Positions 1 to 9,266 are shown, counted from the first letter of the stretch. The stretch is DNA of 64,000 bases from Thermoanaerobaculia bacterium (GCA_022823665.1 JAJEHN010000036.1:124001-188000); one strand, 5' to 3'. Notes: generated by a model from the sequence alone, not told the origin. Translations and numbers: made by a program.

Positions 1-466
1 CGGGTCCGGCGGTGCCTGGCGAAAGAAGCAGGGACACGGCGCCGGCGGCTTCGGCGGATCGGGCCATGGCGCCGAGGTTGCCGGGATCCTGGATGCCGTC
101 AGCGTGGAGGTGAAGGCCGGGATCCAGTACGGGAGTCGTGCTCTCGGCGGACTTCCAGGTGCCAGGCGATTCGGCGACGGCCGCGATTCCCTGGGGAGCA
201 TCCGCATCCGCCTGCTCGCGGAGGCGTTGGGGATCGATCACGGCGGCGCGTGCGCCGGACTCGTGCTCGATGTGATCTACGAGATCGCCCTGCCGGGATT
301 GGAAGTCGGGGGTGACCAGGAGGTGGCGCAGAGTGAGACCGGCCTCGGCGGCGGCCGCTGCCAGGTGCGGGCCCTCGAGCAGGATGAGTTCGGCGTTCCT
401 CCGCCCATGCGCGCTGCGCAGTCGCCGGATCGTTCTGACCTGCGGATTGTCCCGGCTGCGGATCAT
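1..466 (-). CDS. SpoU/TrmH-family RNA 2'-O-ribose methyltransferase (partial)
   Basis: Enzymes of this family methylate ribose 2'-OH groups in rRNA or tRNA with S-adenosylmethionine and have a knotted SPOUT fold. The 155 visible codons run off the left edge, so the C-terminal SAM-binding knot is missing. The N-terminal ~100 residues look like the L30e-like RNA-binding domain, with an EGPHL motif at residues 31-35. SpoU motif 1 follows: DGIQDPGNLGA at 123-133, then RSAEAAGA at 136-143. The ATG at 464-466 is the first in-frame start and gives a typical N-terminus for the family. The gene is divergent from metK, which makes its cofactor. Whether the target is 23S rRNA (RlmB-like) or tRNA cannot be decided from this fragment. 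Confidence 0.85.
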   Translation of the reverse strand, partial: MIRSRDNPQVRTIRRLRSAHGRRNAELILLEGPHLAAAAAEAGLTLRHLLVTPDFQSRQGDLVDHIEHESGARAAVIDPQRLREQADADAPQGIAAVAESPGTWKSAESTTPVLDPGLHLHADGIQDPGNLGAMARSAEAAGAVSLLLSPGTAGP

Positions 467-576
467 CGCGCTGGCGATGTTATGGCTCGGCGCCGGCGGG
501 CGAGGGAAGTCCCCGGGCGTGGATTTTGTCCTGGAACTTGCTAGTGTCGCGGCCCATGTCGAGGCCCGCGACCGGA

Positions 577-1737
577 ATGCGCCGGTTGTTCACTTCCGAG
601 TCGGTTACCGAGGGACATCCCGACAAGGTCGCGGACCAGATCTCGGACGCCGTCCTCGATGCCGCACTGAGCCGGGATCCGGGGGCCCGAGTGGCGTGCG
701 AGACGCTGGTCAGCACCGACCTCGTGGTGCTCGCCGGCGAAATCACGCTTCGTTCCGGCGACGACGAGATCGACTACGAGGCCGTGGCGCGAAAGACGAT
801 CCGCGACATCGGATATGGCGAAATGGGGGCCGGCTTCGGCGCCGACGACTGTGAAGTGCAGGTTCGGCTCGACGAGCAATCCGCGGACATCGCCCTCGGC
901 GTCGACAGGGGCGGCGCCGGTGACCAGGGAATGATGTTCGGCTACGCCTGCCGGGAGACGGCGGACTTCATGCCGTTGCCGATCGAGCTGGCGCATCGCC
1001 TGACCCGGCGGCTTGCCGAATTGCGCCGTTCGGGGGACTTCGACTGGTTGCGTCCGGACGGCAAGTCCCAGGTCACCGTCGAGTACGGGGAGGATGGGGA
1101 AGCCCAGCGGATCCACACGGTCGTGGTTTCCACTCAGCATGCGGCCGGCGTCGGGCAGGATGAGATCGAGCGGGTCGTACGCGAACATGTGGCGCGGGCC
1201 TCGCTGCCGAGCGATCTGTATCGCGAGGACGGCGCCGGGAAGACAAAGCTCCACGTCAATCCCACCGGCAACTTCGTGACCGGCGGTCCGCAGGGGGACT
1301 GCGGGCTGACGGGACGGAAGATCATCGTCGATACGTACGGCGGCGTCGGTCACCACGGCGGTGGCGCGTTCTCCGGCAAGGATCCGACCAAGGTGGACCG
1401 CTCCGCCAGCTACATGGCCCGGTACGTGGCCAAGAACCTCGTGGCGGCCGGGATGGCCGATCGGCTGGAAGTGCAACTGGCGTACGCCATTGGCGTCGCA
1501 AAGCCCGTTTCGGTCCACGTGGATTCCTTCGGTACCGCCCGGGAGGGCCTTACCGACCGCCTCCTCGAGGAGATCGTCACGAGTGAGTTCGCGCTCGAGC
1601 CACTTGCGATCATCGACGGGCTGAGTCTGCGTCAGCCGCGCTACCTGCGGACCGCGGCCTACGGCCACTTCGGCCGGGCCGAGTTCCCCTGGGAGCAGCT
1701 CGACCGGGTCCCCACGCTTCGCCGCGCGGTGGCCTGA
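577..1737 (+). CDS. metK: S-adenosylmethionine synthetase
   Basis: Makes S-adenosylmethionine from methionine and ATP in the cytoplasm. From the ATG at 577 the protein is 386 residues, normal for the family. It begins MRRLFTSESVTEGHPDK, which lines up with the N-terminus of characterised MetK proteins. In-frame ATGs at 526 and 556 lie upstream but would add residues unlike the family. The HPDK ATP-binding motif is at 14-17, the GAGDQGMMFGYA signature at about 113-124 and the glycine-rich GGGAFSGKDPTKVDRS motif at about 262-277. The gene converges on the lptFG fusion with only 2 bp between the stop codons, inside a palindrome. Confidence 0.97.
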   Translation: MRRLFTSESVTEGHPDKVADQISDAVLDAALSRDPGARVACETLVSTDLVVLAGEITLRSGDDEIDYEAVARKTIRDIGYGEMGAGFGADDCEVQVRLDEQSADIALGVDRGGAGDQGMMFGYACRETADFMPLPIELAHRLTRRLAELRRSGDFDWLRPDGKSQVTVEYGEDGEAQRIHTVVVSTQHAAGVGQDEIERVVREHVARASLPSDLYREDGAGKTKLHVNPTGNFVTGGPQGDCGLTGRKIIVDTYGGVGHHGGGAFSGKDPTKVDRSASYMARYVAKNLVAAGMADRLEVQLAYAIGVAKPVSVHVDSFGTAREGLTDRLLEEIVTSEFALEPLAIIDGLSLRQPRYLRTAAYGHFGRAEFPWEQLDRVPTLRRAVA

Positions 1738-1739
1738 CG

Positions 1740-4163
1740 TCAGGTCCGTACGCCGAGGAAGAGGTAGAGCGCCAGCGTCGCGAACAGCGCGTTGGGACTC
1801 CAGGCGGCGATCAGCGGCGGCAGGGCCTCGGACTGCCCCAGGGTGGTGAAGACACTGATCACGGTGTAGTACACGATTCCCACGACGATGGAGATGCCAA
1901 TGCCGTACAGGGCGCCCTGGCGGCCGAGACGGAAGGCGAAAGGCAGCGCGACCAGGGCCATCACCAGGCTGACGACAGGCATCGCGGTCTTGTTGTGGAG
2001 CTGCATCTCCAGCTCCGGCACGTCCGTTCCCGCTGCCACGAGTTCGTCGATATGGCGACGGAGTTCGAGCCGGTTCATCTGCTCCGCGTACTTCACCTCC
2101 GTGCTGAAGAACTCCGGCTCCTCCGGGAGATCCACCGGCTGGGGACCGGCGAATCGCTGGCTACTGGTGATCGTCAGGCCGTCGAACTCCCGAATCCAGG
2201 CATCCACCAGTTCCCAGCGGCCCTTGCCGTCGCCAGGGACGTATCGAGCCGCGGCAGCGTAGAGACGCCGCGTGAGTTTGTGTTGAGCGTCGAAACGGAA
2301 CACCTGGAGGCGCCGCAAGGTGGCCCGGTCCGCGTCGTAGTGCCGGTAGTTGTAGATGTAGCCGCCACCGTTCTCTTCCTGGGCGAAGCGCCACTGACGG
2401 TCGGCCCGGTGATAGCTCTTGACGGGACCGGTACCGCCCCGTATCCGATCCCTCATTTCAACGACTTTCGCGTTCGAGGCCGGTAGCACCGAGTTCTCCA
2501 GCGCGGCGCTCAGGAGGGCGACGCCCACTGCCGCGAACAGGGCCGGCACGGCCAGTCGAAACAGGCTGAACCCAAGCGCCTTGGCGGCCACGACTTCGTT
2601 GCGCTGGGACAGCAGGCCGAACGTGACGAGAGTCGTGACCAGGACGAGAACGGGCGCGTTGTCGTAAAAGACCTGGAGGGACAGGTACTGGTAGTACTCG
2701 ACGAAAACACTGGAACGGACATTGTTCCGGAGCATCTCGTCGACGAGCTGGGTGAAGTCGGAGACGATGAAGACGGCGAGGGCGGCCACGATCGTCACGG
2801 CCAGCACCCGGACGAACACGCCGAAGATGTAGCGGTCCAGAACTCCGGGGAAGCGGAAGGTCGGTGGTTCCACGCGGACCTTTACGCGTGCCGGGGTGGG
2901 GGAGGAGGCCAGCGACTGCGTCCGCACACGCGCGAGCCGGTGCTCCCGGGCGCGCCGCCTGCGTCCCAGGAGTTCCCGCCGGCGCCCGAGGCGAGCGAAG
3001 CGCCGCCACAGGTGATCCCGCGCAAACCGGTCGAGAGCGCTGATCATCAGGCTCTTGTCCCGGTTGCGGCGCCACAGCAGGAAGGTGCCGAGGACGCTCA
3101 GGACGATGTTCGGCGCCCACATGGCCAGCCAGGGGGGAAGTTGACCGCTCGCTGCCGCCTCCTCTCCGTTCCCCAGCAGGACGTAGTAGAAGAGGAAGAT
3201 GCCGACCGACACGAGGAAACCGGAAGAGCGGCCGCCCCGCCGGTTCCGGAAACCGAGCGGGATTCCGTAGAGGCCGAACACCAGACAGGCCGCCGGGATG
3301 GCGAACTTCTTGTGGATCTCGACCAACGCCCTGTTCCGCTCCGACGCGGTCCTTCCGGGCTCCGCGGTCCGGTCGAAGAGTTCGGGGAGAGTCATGGAAC
3401 GAACGTCCTTCGCCAGTACCAGTCGCTCTTCGTGCCGGAAGAGGCTGTCCTCGAGCGCGATGTTGGCGTCCCTGAGTCGCTGGAGCTGGTAGGCGCCCGG
3501 GTTGTTCGTGTCGACCTCGTGGACGTCGGCGACGCCGAACCGCAGGACCGCCTGGCCGGTGGCCTGGTTCAGATTGATCCGGCCGGTCTCGCCCACGATC
3601 ACCTGCTGTTCCGGGCCCGGCACGGCGTCGGCGAGGAAGACCCCTCGCCAGCCTTCGTCGTTCTCGGGGGTCTCGAAGACGTAGAGGACGCGATCCTGAA
3701 GCTGGTCGTAGAAGACCTTCGGCTTGACCTGCTGACTGACGTTTCGGGTGAGAATCGACAGGCGGAGGTCGCTGATCGCCTTGTTGCCTGCGGGTAGCGT
3801 GACCGTGCTCAGATAGCCGGTCAGAGCCGCAAGGACCAGGCTCATGAGCAGGATCGGCCGGTAGATGGCCCACAGGCTGATACCGGAGGCCCTCATCGCC
3901 ACGAGTTCGCTGTCCGCTGCCAGGCGGCCGATCGCGATGAGGATCGCGAACAGGAAGGCCATCGGGATCGTGAGGACGACGATGTGCGGCAGGCTGTAGG
4001 CCAGGAGCTGGAGGGCGACCGCAGCCTCCACGTTGCGGCCGATGATCATCTCCGCGTACTGGAAGAGTTCCTGCATGAGGGCCAGGAACGTGAACACCAG
4101 GAGCCCGAGAACGAGCGGCCCCGTTGTCTCACGGAGGATGTAGCGGTCGAGGAGTCGGTACAT
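1740..4163 (-). CDS. Fused LptF-LptG LPS-export permease
   Basis: LptF and LptG are the two inner-membrane permease subunits that, with LptB, extract LPS for transport to the outer membrane. Here both YjgP/YjgQ-type permease units lie in one chain of about 807 residues. Unit 1 (about residues 8-370 counted from the ATG at 4181) has three membrane segments (about 21-40, 56-81, 104-124), a periplasmic beta-rich domain, then three more (about 294-311, 320-337, 353-370). A very basic linker (371-445) follows, then unit 2 with the same plan (segments near 455, 507, 541, 733, 757 and 790). With six segments per unit, the linker is predicted cytoplasmic, matching its charge. I prefer the ATG at 4161-4163 because the family starts M-x-R-L-x-D-R-Y; an ATG at 4181 adds six residues. 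It lies downstream of the ParB-like gene. Confidence 0.93.
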   Translation of the reverse strand: MYRLLDRYILRETTGPLVLGLLVFTFLALMQELFQYAEMIIGRNVEAAVALQLLAYSLPHIVVLTIPMAFLFAILIAIGRLAADSELVAMRASGISLWAIYRPILLMSLVLAALTGYLSTVTLPAGNKAISDLRLSILTRNVSQQVKPKVFYDQLQDRVLYVFETPENDEGWRGVFLADAVPGPEQQVIVGETGRINLNQATGQAVLRFGVADVHEVDTNNPGAYQLQRLRDANIALEDSLFRHEERLVLAKDVRSMTLPELFDRTAEPGRTASERNRALVEIHKKFAIPAACLVFGLYGIPLGFRNRRGGRSSGFLVSVGIFLFYYVLLGNGEEAAASGQLPPWLAMWAPNIVLSVLGTFLLWRRNRDKSLMISALDRFARDHLWRRFARLGRRRELLGRRRRAREHRLARVRTQSLASSPTPARVKVRVEPPTFRFPGVLDRYIFGVFVRVLAVTIVAALAVFIVSDFTQLVDEMLRNNVRSSVFVEYYQYLSLQVFYDNAPVLVLVTTLVTFGLLSQRNEVVAAKALGFSLFRLAVPALFAAVGVALLSAALENSVLPASNAKVVEMRDRIRGGTGPVKSYHRADRQWRFAQEENGGGYIYNYRHYDADRATLRRLQVFRFDAQHKLTRRLYAAAARYVPGDGKGRWELVDAWIREFDGLTITSSQRFAGPQPVDLPEEPEFFSTEVKYAEQMNRLELRRHIDELVAAGTDVPELEMQLHNKTAMPVVSLVMALVALPFAFRLGRQGALYGIGISIVVGIVYYTVISVFTTLGQSEALPPLIAAWSPNALFATLALYLFLGVRT

Positions 4164-4308
4164 CGCGGTTTCAGCCGCCATTCTGACTCATCGGCCCGGG
4201 TGGCCGGTTTCCCTGATGAAGTTTACATAATGGACGTTATCAGACTCCGGCCATGCACGAACGGCCAGTGGCGGCAGCGACCCCGCGCCGGCCTTCTGAC
4301 GCCGGGCC

Positions 4309-5223
4309 CTACGGTCCCGGCTCGTCCCGGCCCCGCCGAAGCTCGGCGAGAAGCTCCTCGAGAGCCAGGATGAGGTCGTTCTCTTCCACGACCTCCTGCC
4401 TGAAACTGAGCGACACGCTGAACCGCTCGTCCCCCGACCGAAACCGGAACACGTGAGCCTTCATCCCGGCCTCCTGCCTGGCGCCGGCCGTTTCCGCCGC
4501 GGCGGCCTCTGCTTCCTGCTCATCCGCGAGGGATCGCCGTTTCCGGATCTCGGCGCGAACTTCCGAGCGCGTCAGGCCGTGCTCCGCGATCCGTTCCAGC
4601 ATCCGGATCATCGAAGCTTCCGATCCGAGCTTCATCACCTCGAGCAGAATGGACTTGCTCGACGCCACGCCGAGCCCGGTGGCCGTTGCGCGCGCGCCTC
4701 CGGGCATGCGCAGGAGCCCGAGGGATTCCGTCACGCTGACCCGGGACCGGCCGACGGCCAAGGCGACCCGATCGTGCGTGTAGCCATGGCGTTCGACCAG
4801 GGTTTTCAGGCCCTCGGCTTCCTCGAACGGCGTCAGATCGGCTCGCTGGAGGTTCTCGACCAGGGCGATTTCGAGGGCGTCTCGGCGCGAGACCTCCATC
4901 TCGATCAACGGAATCTCCCTGAGTCCGGCCCGCCGCGCGGCGCGGAAACGCCGTTCACCCGAGATGATCCGGTACCGGCGGTAGGCCCCTCCGTCCGGGT
5001 CGACCTGGTCGATCGGCCGCGCCAGGATCGGTTCGAGGACGCCTCTGGCGCGAATCGAGGCGGTCAGGCCGTCCAGACTCCCGAGTTCGCGCCGAGGCTG
5101 ATCCGGGTCGGGTTCGATTCGGGCCAGGGGCACCATCCGGCCGACCGGGCGGCCGTCGGGACGGCGAACTTCCCCGACAGTGTGCGCGGCGCCGGGTCTG
5201 GTTTCGCCTTCCTTCGTCGGCAT
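4309..5223 (-). CDS. ParB/Spo0J-family partition-type protein
   Basis: A 304-residue protein of the ParB family, whose members bind parS-like DNA and act as CTP-dependent DNA clamps in chromosome segregation. The three N-terminal CTP-binding boxes are recognisable: PDQPR at 40-44, GERRFRA at 89-95 and ENLQR at 123-127. A KorB-like helix-turn-helix region follows at about 140-175. The C-terminal third is less typical: an Ala/Glu-rich stretch, then a beta-rich end instead of an obvious ParB dimerisation helix. No parA lies in the window and no rRNA or origin genes are nearby, so this may be a secondary ParB-like regulator rather than the chromosomal ParB. The ATG at 5221-5223 is used. Confidence 0.85.
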   Translation of the reverse strand: MPTKEGETRPGAAHTVGEVRRPDGRPVGRMVPLARIEPDPDQPRRELGSLDGLTASIRARGVLEPILARPIDQVDPDGGAYRRYRIISGERRFRAARRAGLREIPLIEMEVSRRDALEIALVENLQRADLTPFEEAEGLKTLVERHGYTHDRVALAVGRSRVSVTESLGLLRMPGGARATATGLGVASSKSILLEVMKLGSEASMIRMLERIAEHGLTRSEVRAEIRKRRSLADEQEAEAAAAETAGARQEAGMKAHVFRFRSGDERFSVSLSFRQEVVEENDLILALEELLAELRRGRDEPGP

Positions 5224-5230
5224 CGGCCGG

Positions 5231-5818
5231 CTACATCTCGTACTTTCCCAACGCCTTCGGGTCGAGTTCCTCCAGCCACTTCTTCATCTTCTTCTCGTCC
5301 GCTCCCGCCGTGGGGGTGTCGCCGGCGCCATCGCTCTGGTCGGACTGCTTGACGCGCGCGAGATCGGCCACGGATTGGCGGACGAAGAGCGGCGCGCCCG
5401 CGCGCAGGGCGAGGGCAATGGCGTCGCTGGGCCTTGCATCGAGAAGGCGATGCTCGCCCGTTCGTTCGACGAGCTCGACCACCGCCAGAAACGTGTTTCC
5501 CTCGATCGCTCTCACGACCACCTCGATGACCTCGGCGCCCACCAGATCGAGAGCATTCTTCAGCAGATCGTGAGTCATCGGCCGGCCGGGATCCCTGCCC
5601 TCGATCGCGAGCTGGATGGCGCCCGCCTCGAAGATGCCGATCCAGATCGGAACGACCGAGCTCTCTTCCGGGTCACGCTCGTGCAGTCGCAGGATCACGA
5701 TCGGCTGGTTGGAGTTCGGCTCCATCATCAGGCCGTGGACCTCGGCCGGGATCTTCCGGTCCTCGGATTCCCCCCGGGTCGACTGGGCCTTGACCTCGTC
5801 CGCCGTCATCCCGGTCAT
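5231..5818 (-). CDS. Bifunctional nuclease-domain (BFN/DUF151) protein
   Basis: A 195-residue protein with a BFN (DUF151) domain at about residues 25-150. Typical segments are I-x-L...W-I-G at about 55-62, MTHDLL at 81-86 and LLDARPSDAIALALR at about 125-139. Some family members have reported nuclease activity; the physiological role in bacteria is unsettled. The C-terminal tail (about 155-195) is acidic and lysine-rich and looks disordered. The ATG at 5816-5818 overlaps the miaB stop as ATGA, which suggests translational coupling; a second ATG three codons later (5807-5809) is also possible. It sits in the miaB-BFN-parB-lptFG run. Confidence 0.85.
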   Translation of the reverse strand: MTGMTADEVKAQSTRGESEDRKIPAEVHGLMMEPNSNQPIVILRLHERDPEESSVVPIWIGIFEAGAIQLAIEGRDPGRPMTHDLLKNALDLVGAEVIEVVVRAIEGNTFLAVVELVERTGEHRLLDARPSDAIALALRAGAPLFVRQSVADLARVKQSDQSDGAGDTPTAGADEKKMKKWLEELDPKALGKYEM

Positions 5819-7161
5819 CCTACGCCACAGGCGAGAAGTTCGCCCATCAGGGAGTGGTCGTACGCCTGAAGTGTCCGCACCCGTACCAGCGAGCCGGTTT
5901 CCACCGGCCGGTCGGCGACCGGAAAGTGGACGATCCGGTGACAGTCCGTTCGCCCCGACTGGTGTCCGGCACGCCGGCTCCAGCCGGTCACGAGGAGGTC
6001 GAACTCCAGGCCCACGAGTTCCTCGTTCAGCGCGCGCTGGATCGTCGACTGTGCCTTGAAGACACGCTGCAACCGCTGGTCGGCGACCTCGCGGGGCACC
6101 TCGTCCGACGCCGGTAGCCGGATGGCCGGCGTGTTCGGCCTTGGGCTGTACCTGAACGCGAACACCGTCGCGAAACGCACCGTCTCGACCAGTTCCAGGG
6201 TGCGCTGGAAGTCCTCTTCGGACTCGCCCGGAAAACCGACGATCAGGTCGGTGGACAGCGCCAGGCCCCCCCGTGCCGCTCGCAGGCGGTCTACCAGCGC
6301 GAGGTACTCCTCCACCGTGTATCCCCTGCCCATGCGGCGCAGCACGCGGTTCGATCCCGACTGCACCGGCAGGTGAAGGTAGGGCGAGATGTTCTCGTGG
6401 CGGGCCACGGCGCGGATCATCCGGCCCGTGAAGTCGCGCGGATAGGAGGTCACGAAGCGCAGGCGCTTCAGGCCGGGCAGGACGGCGGCGGCGTTCAACA
6501 GGTCGGCGAAGTCCCGGTCCCGGCCGCTGCCGAGCGGCGGCGCAGGTTCGCGCCAGTGGTTCACGGTCTGGCCCAGGAGTTCGATCTCCACGAAGCCGTA
6601 GTCCAGAAGGTGCTCGATCTCGCGCAGGATGTCCGCCATCGGCCGGCAGCGCTCCGCTCCCCTTGTGTTCGGGACGACGCAGAAGGTGCAGCGCTTGTTG
6701 CAGCCCTCGATGATCGTCACCATGCCCTTGTGGGCGGTGTCCCGGCTGATCGCCTCGAAGTCGTACGGGCGGTCCTCCGGGAAGCCGACCGCAAGGACGC
6801 GCTCTCCGTTGCGGCTGCGTCCGAGAACCGACCCGAGTTCCCCTACGCGGCCGGTACCGACGACGAAATCGAGATCCGGAATCCGGCGCAACGCCTCTTC
6901 GCCCTCCTGCTGGGCGACGCAGCCACAGAATCCGATCCTGAGACCCTCCCGGTCGCGCTTGAGCAGCCGATACTCGCCCAACCGGGAGTAGGCCTTCTGG
7001 GCCGCCTTCTCGCGAACCGAGCAGGAGTTCAGGAGGATCAGGTCGGCCTCCTCGAGTGCGCGCGTCGGCAGCATGCCCTGCTGCATCAACTGCCCGGCCA
7101 TGCGCTGGCTGTCCAGTTCGTTCATCTGGCAGCCCCACGTCTCGATGTAGAAGCGTTCCAC
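5815..7161 (-). CDS. miaB: tRNA-2-methylthio-N6-dimethylallyladenosine synthase
   Basis: A radical-SAM methylthiotransferase that adds a 2-methylthio group to i6A37 in tRNAs reading U-starting codons. The 448-residue protein has the normal domain order. The N-terminal UPF0004 domain carries three iron-sulfur cysteines (C11 in WGCQMN, C47 in NSCSVREKA, C81 in GCVAQ). The radical-SAM CxxxCxxC motif is at C154/C158/C161 (EGCNKRCTFC), and a C-terminal TRAM domain follows. The motifs match MiaB rather than RimO or MtaB. The start is GTG at 7159-7161, giving MERFYIETWGCQMN. The stop overlaps the next gene as ATGA. Confidence 0.95.
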   Translation of the reverse strand: MERFYIETWGCQMNELDSQRMAGQLMQQGMLPTRALEEADLILLNSCSVREKAAQKAYSRLGEYRLLKRDREGLRIGFCGCVAQQEGEEALRRIPDLDFVVGTGRVGELGSVLGRSRNGERVLAVGFPEDRPYDFEAISRDTAHKGMVTIIEGCNKRCTFCVVPNTRGAERCRPMADILREIEHLLDYGFVEIELLGQTVNHWREPAPPLGSGRDRDFADLLNAAAVLPGLKRLRFVTSYPRDFTGRMIRAVARHENISPYLHLPVQSGSNRVLRRMGRGYTVEEYLALVDRLRAARGGLALSTDLIVGFPGESEEDFQRTLELVETVRFATVFAFRYSPRPNTPAIRLPASDEVPREVADQRLQRVFKAQSTIQRALNEELVGLEFDLLVTGWSRRAGHQSGRTDCHRIVHFPVADRPVETGSLVRVRTLQAYDHSLMGELLACGVG

Positions 7162-7230
7162 GGCGCGGAGATTACTACTCCCGCAGCCGGAAGCCGGCGG
7201 GGCGCGGGTCCCGCAGGATCGCGCCGCCCC

Positions 7231-9000
7231 CTACACCGTGGACGCGCGAGCCCCGGCGAGAAGTGCCCGGACTTCGCCGGCGGTCGAAGCGGCGACACAG
7301 CGTCTGGCGAGCTCCTCCGCGTCGCCGACGTCCACCGTACGGACGACCTCCTTGGCCAGCGGAATGTTCCGCGGACTCATCGAGAGTGCACGCAGGCCCA
7401 GGCCAAGCAGCAAGGGCACGCACTCGGGGCTGGCGGCCATTTCGCCGCAGAGCGCCACCGGCACCCTCTGGCGCCGACCGGCCTCGACGACGAGCTGGAT
7501 CATGCTCAGAACGGCCGGATGCAAGGGCTGGTAGAGGCTGGTCACCTGCTCGTTCGTCCGGTCGACCGCCAGCGCGTACTGGATCAGGTCGTTCGTGCCG
7601 ATCGACAGGAAGTCCACCTCGGCGGCGAGTTGCCGGGCGATCAGAACCGTCGCCGGCACCTCGACCATGGCGCCGATCTCGACGTCCCGCCGGTGGTCGA
7701 TTCCTTCAGCCGCCAGCTCGGAGCAGATGTCCGCACAGAGGCTGCGCAGCGCCCGGATCTCCTCCACCGCCGTCACCATCGGGACCATGATGCGCAGGTT
7801 GCCGAAAGCAGCCGCGCGAAACAGGGCACGCAACTGGCTGCGGAAGATGTCGGTGCGAGCCAGAGTCAGCCGGATGCCGCGCAGGCCGAGGACCGGGTTC
7901 TCCTCCTCCAGCTCGTCAAGGCCGCGCGCGGTCTTGCTTCCGCCCAGGTCGAGCGTACGGACCACGACCGGCCGAGGCGCCAGAGCTTCGAGGAGCCCCC
8001 GGACGACGGCCAGGTACTCCTCCTCCGTGGGCAGTTCCGGACTCTTCTCGAGGTACAGGAACTCGCTCCTGTAGAGACCGACGCCGGCCGCACCGAAGCG
8101 CTGCACGTCTTCGAACTCCTCGGGAATCTCCACGTTGGCGAGCAGTTCGACTCCGACGCCGTCGCGGCTTCGTGCCGGCAGCTTTCTCGCTGCCGTCGTG
8201 AGCACTTCTTCCTTCTGCCGGCGGCGGCGCTGAAGGACCCCGTAGAGTTCGAGGGTCTCGGGCGTCGGGTGCAGCGTGAAGCGTCCTTCTTCCCCGTCGA
8301 CGATCACCGGATCGTCATCGGCAACGCGGTTCGTGATGTCCACGATGCCGGTGACCAGGGGAACGTCGAGTGCGCGGGCGACGATCGCCGTGTGGGAGTT
8401 GGCGCCTCCGACCTCGATCGCGAAGCCCACGGCGCCGCGACGGCCCAGGCGCAGGACCTCGTCCGGCGTCAGTTCGTGGCTGACGACGACGACATTGCGA
8501 TCGAAGTCCACGCCGACGCCGGGGCTGCTCTTCTTGCCGGCCAGGGCGCGCAGAAGGTAGCGGGTGACGTCGCGCAGATCCTCGCCGCGCTCGCGCAGAT
8601 GCTGGCTCTTGACCTGCGCGAACTTCTCGCCGAGGTCGTCGGCTACCGCCTGTACCGCCCACTCGGCGTTCACTCGATCTTCCCGAATCGTCTGGTCGAT
8701 CCTGCGCGCAAAGGAGGAGTCTCGCAGGATCACCGAATGGGCATGGAAGATGGACGCCAGATCGCTGCCGAACGTTTCCGCTATCCGGCTTTCGGTGGCC
8801 TCCAGCTCGACCTCGACGGCCCTCACGGCGGCGCGGAAACGTTCAACCTCCCGGTCCAGGTCGTGGCTGCGGACCGGCACGCGCAGGACCTGGACACCGT
8901 GACCGCGAAGACACACGGCCGGCCCGATCGCAACGCCCGGGGCGGCGGCCGCTCCCTGCAGCGTCTCCTGGACGGTCGGCGTGCCGGACGGCCGGTTCAA
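7231..9000 (-). CDS. ptsI: PTS enzyme I, phosphoenolpyruvate-protein phosphotransferase
   Basis: Transfers phosphate from PEP to HPr in the cytoplasm. The enzyme I signature is visible: the phospho-histidine motif GGANSHTAIVAR with H203 (counted from the TTG start), the PEP-binding barrel with RSEFLY and GTNDLIQYALAVDR, and the catalytic cysteine in LCGEMAA near the C-terminus. At 589 residues it has the usual length. No ATG fits. I place the start at TTG 8998-9000, which overlaps the ptsH stop as TTGA and follows a GGGGAGGAGG Shine-Dalgarno. The frame stays open upstream through ptsH, but that part does not resemble enzyme I. No sugar-specific EIIB/EIIC is present, so the role is probably regulatory. 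Confidence 0.94.
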   Translation of the reverse strand: MNRPSGTPTVQETLQGAAAAPGVAIGPAVCLRGHGVQVLRVPVRSHDLDREVERFRAAVRAVEVELEATESRIAETFGSDLASIFHAHSVILRDSSFARRIDQTIREDRVNAEWAVQAVADDLGEKFAQVKSQHLRERGEDLRDVTRYLLRALAGKKSSPGVGVDFDRNVVVVSHELTPDEVLRLGRRGAVGFAIEVGGANSHTAIVARALDVPLVTGIVDITNRVADDDPVIVDGEEGRFTLHPTPETLELYGVLQRRRRQKEEVLTTAARKLPARSRDGVGVELLANVEIPEEFEDVQRFGAAGVGLYRSEFLYLEKSPELPTEEEYLAVVRGLLEALAPRPVVVRTLDLGGSKTARGLDELEEENPVLGLRGIRLTLARTDIFRSQLRALFRAAAFGNLRIMVPMVTAVEEIRALRSLCADICSELAAEGIDHRRDVEIGAMVEVPATVLIARQLAAEVDFLSIGTNDLIQYALAVDRTNEQVTSLYQPLHPAVLSMIQLVVEAGRRQRVPVALCGEMAASPECVPLLLGLGLRALSMSPRNIPLAKEVVRTVDVGDAEELARRCVAASTAGEVRALLAGARASTV

Positions 9001-9266
9001 GCCTCCTCCCCGAAGCGGGCCCGGATCAGATCGCAAAGGGCGTCCATGGCGGCCTGCTCGTCCTCGCCGCGGCAGCGGACGGTGAGCCTGGCGCCGTGGC
9101 CCGCGCCGAGCAGCAGGACGCCGAGAATGCTCTTCGCCTCGGTCTCGCGGCCGTTGGCGCGGAGCACCACGCTCGACTGAAACTGGTTCGCCGTCTGCAC
9201 GAGCCTGGCCGCGGCCCGCGCATGAAGCCCCAGCTCGTTGACGACCTCGACGACGCGTTCTCTCAT
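8997..9266 (-). CDS. ptsH: Phosphocarrier protein HPr
   Basis: Small (89-residue) phosphocarrier between enzyme I and EIIA proteins. H15 lies in the canonical GLHARAA motif. S46 lies in the EAKSILGVLLLGAGHG segment, the position phosphorylated by HPr kinase in organisms that have it; no hprK is visible in this window. The ATG at 9264-9266 overlaps the stop of the EIIA gene as ATGA, and its own stop overlaps the ptsI TTG start. This places it in the translationally coupled order EIIA-ptsH-ptsI. Confidence 0.95.
   Translation of the reverse strand: MRERVVEVVNELGLHARAAARLVQTANQFQSSVVLRANGRETEAKSILGVLLLGAGHGARLTVRCRGEDEQAAMDALCDLIRARFGEEA

Noticed and set aside
4182..4308. AT-rich patch (about 4215-4245) between the ParB-like gene and lptFG as a possible promoter or attachment site.
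   Set aside because: No -35/-10 pair at good spacing and no flanking direct repeat; the genes are co-directional and closely spaced.
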